Source: Propionibacteriales bacterium (GTDB lineage: Bacteria; Actinomycetota; Actinomycetes; Propionibacteriales; Propionibacteriaceae). Taken from it: a DNA stretch of 7,557 bases. A model generated the notes under the pieces. It was not told where the DNA came from. It ran no database searches and saw only the letters and a list, made by a program, of their open reading frames with translations. Made by a program: the position numbers and the translations under genes. This document shows positions 4,869 through 7,557 of the stretch, one piece after another. How positions within the stretch are numbered: the first letter of the stretch is position 1; each line of letters begins with the position of its first letter. Where the stretch lies: assembly GCA_030453285.1 (NCBI GenBank), contig JAKDKP010000090.1:1-7557 (forward strand), in the 5' to 3' direction.

Positions 4869-5990
4869 ATGACCAAGCAGGGCAGTTTCAAGCGGGCGGC
4901 ACGCGAGCGAGCACGTGCGACCGGACAGCGGTATACCCAGGCGCGGGCAGACCTGGAATTGGCGAATCGGCAGGAGTTCATCGGCTCCAGGCCGTACGAG
5001 CCAGGAGTGCTGACAGCGCACCTGGAAGCGCAGTACGGGATCAGGATCGACTCGATCATGGCGATTGACGACGATCCGCGTACGCGCCCCGCCGGCTCGT
5101 GGCCGGGGCACTACCCGTCCACCCTGGTCGTCAAGCAGGTCGACGGTCAGCAGTGGATTGCGCGGATCTTCTCCTCGTCGGCTGATCGGGTCAGCCGCGT
5201 TCACGGTGATGCCGACATCTTGGCCTTCCTTGCCACCCACGACTTCCCTGCCGAACGGATCGCCCACGACGATCCGGTGACCGTGCTCGACGGCAAGGGG
5301 ATCATCGTCACCACATTCATCGACGGCGGGCGCCCGCGTGCCGACAACCCGTCCGTGTGGGCCGAGCTGGGTGCCCTGCTGGGGCGGCTGCACGCACTCC
5401 CCTCGGCTGGTGGCGCGGTGGCCCGGGATGGCGGTGCCGAAGAGCATGGCGGCGGCTTCCACATCGGACGGCCGAAGGAAGACCTGGCGGCCGCCATGGG
5501 GTTCCTGGTCAGTGTTGAGGACAAGGTGACCTCCGCATCGCGCGCCAGGTACGACTGGCTGACCGAGCAGGTCGAGAACGCCGACGACGCCGAAGGACTA
5601 CCCGAGGCGCTCACCCACAGCAACTACCATCCTTGGGCCGCCGTCGGTCCGGTTGGCAACCTGGCGATCGTGGGTTGGGCAGGATCTGGACGAGGGCCCC
5701 GCCTACCCGCCCTGGCTTGGCTGCTGCGTACGGCCGTCGAAAGCAACACCACCGCCAACGTCGCCGCCGTCCTGCGCGGATACGCCGAGCACATCCAACT
5801 CACCGACGAAGAACTGTACCGGCTGCGGCCCATCCTCGACCTGCGCCCCCTGTGGCTGGACTGTCTCGACTTCCGGATGACCATCAATGCCGGGGGCACG
5901 CCCATGATCAACGAGGGCTGGGTGCAGCCAGCCAACCTTGAGGTGACTGACCGTTTGGCGTCACTGGCATTCAGCGCCGCGCGGAGCTAG
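4869..5990 (+). CDS. phosphotransferase-fold protein with lost catalytic residues (pseudokinase candidate)
   Basis: The protein has 373 residues from ATG 4869, with AGGAGG at 4857-4862 and 6 bases of spacing. The first 30 residues (GSFKRAARERARATGQRYTQARADLE) form a basic helix motif seen at the N-terminus of various actinobacterial proteins. The body follows the aminoglycoside phosphotransferase layout: N-lobe strand STLVVKQVDGQQWIARIF (84-101), a helix-C-like region (VHGDADILAFLATHDFPAER, 111-130), hinge IIVTTFIDGGRP (145-156) and helix WAELGALLGRLHAL (164-177). The position of the HGDLHPGN loop reads HSNYHPWA (250-257), and the metal-binding D-W loop reads IVGWAGSGRGPRLPALAWLL (267-286). 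The catalytic Asp is therefore Asn252, the metal Asn is Ala257 and the DFG-type Asp is Gly269. It is probably not an active kinase; a binding, sequestering or regulatory role is possible but unproven. The frame is long and undamaged, so it is not simply decaying. It converges with vapC, 30 bases away. Confidence 0.75.
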   Translation: MTKQGSFKRAARERARATGQRYTQARADLELANRQEFIGSRPYEPGVLTAHLEAQYGIRIDSIMAIDDDPRTRPAGSWPGHYPSTLVVKQVDGQQWIARIFSSSADRVSRVHGDADILAFLATHDFPAERIAHDDPVTVLDGKGIIVTTFIDGGRPRADNPSVWAELGALLGRLHALPSAGGAVARDGGAEEHGGGFHIGRPKEDLAAAMGFLVSVEDKVTSASRARYDWLTEQVENADDAEGLPEALTHSNYHPWAAVGPVGNLAIVGWAGSGRGPRLPALAWLLRTAVESNTTANVAAVLRGYAEHIQLTDEELYRLRPILDLRPLWLDCLDFRMTINAGGTPMINEGWVQPANLEVTDRLASLAFSAARS

Positions 5991-6020
5991 TCGTGGTCGA
6001 TTCTGGGTGTGACCGTATGC

Positions 6021-6446
6021 TCAGACATTCGGTGGCCACGGGTTCAACGTTCTGAGTAGGGGAATGGAGAAGTCCTTGATGTTTCGCGTCACGAGCGTCA
6101 GGTCACTCCGGATGGCGGTCGCTGCGATGTAGGCGTCACGTTCTGGCCGTGGGTCCGGGACGTGCAACCGAGCGGCACGTATCGCCACATCGACATCCAC
6201 CGGGAGGATGCGGCCCTTGAATCCGGCCAGGACCCCAGAATCCATCCAGTCCCGGAGGGCGGCACCTTGCCGCCGGTCCCGGCGTTCGACCTTCGCAATG
6301 CCCAGTTCAATCTCCAGGATGGTCACCACGCTGATGTACAAATCACGCACTGGTTGCTGAGTCGCCCAGTCAAGGACTGCAGATTCGGCAACGCCGCGCC
6401 TTTTGCGCAACTCACTGATCACATTGGTGTCGAGTAGATACTTCAC
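6021..6446 (-). CDS. vapC: VapC-family PIN-domain ribonuclease toxin (FitB-like)
   Basis: The protein has 141 residues starting at GTG 6446, and its sequence opens KYLLDTNVISELRKRR, the classical start of FitB-like VapC toxins. PIN-domain acidic residues are present: Asp6, Glu45 (VTILEIELGI), Asp104 (PERDAYIAATAI) and Asp125 (TRNIKDF), which coordinate the metal ions that cut RNA (often tRNA or rRNA in VapC toxins). The family tail FxxPLLRTLNPW is intact. The start codon overlaps the antitoxin stop as GTGA (6446-6443), so toxin synthesis is coupled to antitoxin translation. Nothing suggests inactivation. The target RNA cannot be read from sequence. Confidence 0.9.
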   Translation of the reverse strand: MKYLLDTNVISELRKRRGVAESAVLDWATQQPVRDLYISVVTILEIELGIAKVERRDRRQGAALRDWMDSGVLAGFKGRILPVDVDVAIRAARLHVPDPRPERDAYIAATAIRSDLTLVTRNIKDFSIPLLRTLNPWPPNV

Positions 6447-6679
6447 AGGTCGGCGGTTTGTGGCATCGAGCGCAATTGGGGCGGTGTGAAGTCGATGTCG
6501 TCATCGACCTGGAGCCAATCAAGAATCGTCCGATGTTCGGTGAGATCCTCATAGTCCGCCGCTGTGAGTAGGACGTAGGCGGCCATGCCACGGTCCGTGA
6601 TCACCACTGGCCCGTTGTCTGCTGCCCGTTTGGCCGAGCTGACGTCCCGATTGAACTCGCGGGCACTCATCGTCGTCAT
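6443..6679 (-). CDS. Phd/YefM-family antitoxin of the vapC pair
   Basis: The protein has 78 residues from ATG 6679, which has GGGAGG (centred near 6689) 7 bases upstream; a longer TTG start at 6694 has no such site. MTTMSAREFNRDVSSAKRAA (1-20), PVVITDRGMAAYVLL (24-38) and TAADYEDL (39-46) are the signature of the Phd/YefM DNA-binding fold. The acidic, Pro-containing tail (LQVDDDIDFTPPQLR, 56-70) is the toxin-binding part that masks VapC. It would repress its own operon, probably through the palindrome upstream. Pairing a Phd-type antitoxin with a VapC toxin is a known mixed arrangement. The gene lies 50 bases behind the acetyltransferase stop on the same strand, so read-through co-transcription is possible. 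Confidence 0.9.
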   Translation of the reverse strand: MTTMSAREFNRDVSSAKRAADNGPVVITDRGMAAYVLLTAADYEDLTEHRTILDWLQVDDDIDFTPPQLRSMPQTADL

Positions 6680-6707
6680 CGCGCTGCCTCCCAAGAGAAG
6701 AAGGTGA

Positions 6708-6733
6708 GTAAGGTAGGTACGTAACTACTTTAC
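6708..6733. promoter_or_regulatory. 26-bp palindrome, probable operator of the phd-vapC operon
   Basis: GTAAGGTAG (6708-6716) and CTACTTTAC (6725-6733) are inverted copies with one mismatch, around a central TACGTA (6718-6723). In all, 11 of 13 base pairs of the dyad match. It sits 28 bases upstream of the antitoxin start, where an autoregulated toxin-antitoxin operator is expected. It is notably A/T-richer than its surroundings and overlaps the stop codon (6732-6730) of the acetyltransferase gene. I could not settle a -35/-10 pair for the promoter, which probably lies within or beside it. Confidence 0.6.
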
Positions 6734-7557
6734 CTGCCGCGGTGGATGCTGCCAAGATCCTCAGCCTCCGGCAGACCTCGGCGCCCTGAGGCGCCGAGTG
6801 TCACACTCTCGTACTGAAGCCGCGCCGCGGTGCACCGGCAGCCCGGTGCGTTGCACAACAGGGCCGCGGGATCGTTGGTGATCGTCCTGGTGGCAACCTC
6901 GAGCACGTCGCGTATGCGGATCCGCCGTGCGTGGCACTCGCCGATGAGGGTTTCGGTGGTCCGCTCGGCCAGCAGCGGCTCGATGCGATTGAACCGGTGG
7001 CTCTCCCCCGAGACGTTCGGCAGCTCGATCCACCGACCCGATCCGTGCCGCGCGTACCGATGGAAGCGGCCGAACCCGAGCTCTTGTTCGGCCAGGTGAA
7101 TTGTGGTGTTGGAAGTGTGGTCAACTCCGAGCAGGAGGACATCGCCGTCCAGTTCGGCCAGGCGTGCCAGAGGTCCCAACGGACGGTCCAAGAGTTCGTG
7201 ACTGACCAGGTCCGCGGCCCGATCCCCCACCGCCACGAACGAGATCAACGGATGCGGTCCGCGAACCGCCCCGGCCGTCGTACGGAGGGTCTCGGCTGAT
7301 TGCCCCAGCCAGGCCGATACCGGCAGATCGAGTTGGTACGGCGTCGCCGAGTGGAGCCGCTCATCGAAGTCGGCCCAGCCTTCCGCGTTCCAATAGGCGT
7401 TGTGCGGCCGCACCAGGCCCGGTGGGGCCGGAAGCACGGTCAAGCCCCACGACCCCGCCATCATCATGACCGTCCCGCAGACCCGCTGCAGCGCAGCCAC
7501 CACCGTTTCGGCTCCAGCCTCGACCGGGCCGAACGACCGAACCGACGCATGGACCAC
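6730..7557 (-). CDS. AAC(3)-type aminoglycoside N-acetyltransferase family protein (5' end outside window)
   Basis: 275 residues are visible and the N-terminus runs off the right edge. The first visible residues VHASVRSFGPVEAGAETVVAAL match the family's early 'VMVHSSL-S-G-V-GG' strand, so about 20-30 residues are missing. Later family landmarks are AGAVRGPHPLISFVAVG (95-111), LGPLARLAELDGDVLLLGV (127-145) and TSNTTIHLAEQ (148-158), the last carrying the His of the active-site region. The enzyme family transfers acetyl from acetyl-CoA to the 3-amino group of aminoglycosides, but many chromosomal actinomycete members have unknown substrates. The C-terminus carries a small cysteine cluster (CNAPGCRC, residues 235-242) that could bind a metal. 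The gene ends at TAA 6732-6730, inside the antitoxin operator. Confidence 0.85.
   Translation of the reverse strand: MVHASVRSFGPVEAGAETVVAALQRVCGTVMMMAGSWGLTVLPAPPGLVRPHNAYWNAEGWADFDERLHSATPYQLDLPVSAWLGQSAETLRTTAGAVRGPHPLISFVAVGDRAADLVSHELLDRPLGPLARLAELDGDVLLLGVDHTSNTTIHLAEQELGFGRFHRYARHGSGRWIELPNVSGESHRFNRIEPLLAERTTETLIGECHARRIRIRDVLEVATRTITNDPAALLCNAPGCRCTAARLQYESVTLGASGRRGLPEAEDLGSIHRGR

Noticed and set aside
6680..6694. TTG start for the Phd antitoxin, five residues longer
   Set aside because: ATG 6679 has a well-placed GGGAGG; the TTG would put that site inside the coding region.

Overview
This is a high-GC window whose families point to an actinomycete. These are a MazEF pair resembling Mycobacterium tuberculosis MazE9/MazF9, a TIGR03086/DinB-like protein of the mycothiol-dependent maleylpyruvate isomerase fold, and a Xer site of the actinobacterial dif type. 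Propionibacteriales is a guess only; nothing here fixes the genus.

Left part (1-3286): the 3' end of an unidentified gene; a decayed reverse-strand remnant of a short actinobacterial family; and an intact APH(6)/StrB-like phosphotransferase on the + strand. That gene converges on a reverse-strand pair, a 69-residue orphan ORF translationally coupled (ATGA overlap) to a PF01636 phosphotransferase. Next to it is a mazEF module in which the toxin gene is intact but the antitoxin gene has apparently lost its start codon (AAG where ATG is expected) and gained an in-frame TAA.

Middle (3287-4868): a 28-bp dif-like XerC/XerD site at 3389-3416 in an otherwise gene-free stretch; a reverse-strand TIGR03086 protein with its metal triad intact; and about 800 bp without a convincing gene. 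The end of that gap holds a well-formed promoter (TTGACG-17-CATAAT) and a hairpin, giving the next gene a leader of roughly 150 nt.

Right part (4869-7557): a phosphotransferase-fold protein whose catalytic and metal-binding residues are replaced (a pseudokinase candidate), convergent with a Phd/VapC toxin-antitoxin pair. The pair has a near-perfect 26-bp palindrome upstream. Behind it, on the same strand, is an AAC(3)-type aminoglycoside acetyltransferase cut by the window edge.

Overall the window packs four aminoglycoside-modifying-enzyme homologues (three kinase-fold, one acetyltransferase), two toxin-antitoxin modules and a Xer recombination site into 7.5 kb. This could be a terminus-proximal accessory region around the chromosomal dif, or cargo at a Xer-exploited site. 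The sequence alone does not decide between them, and no transposase or integrase gene is visible.
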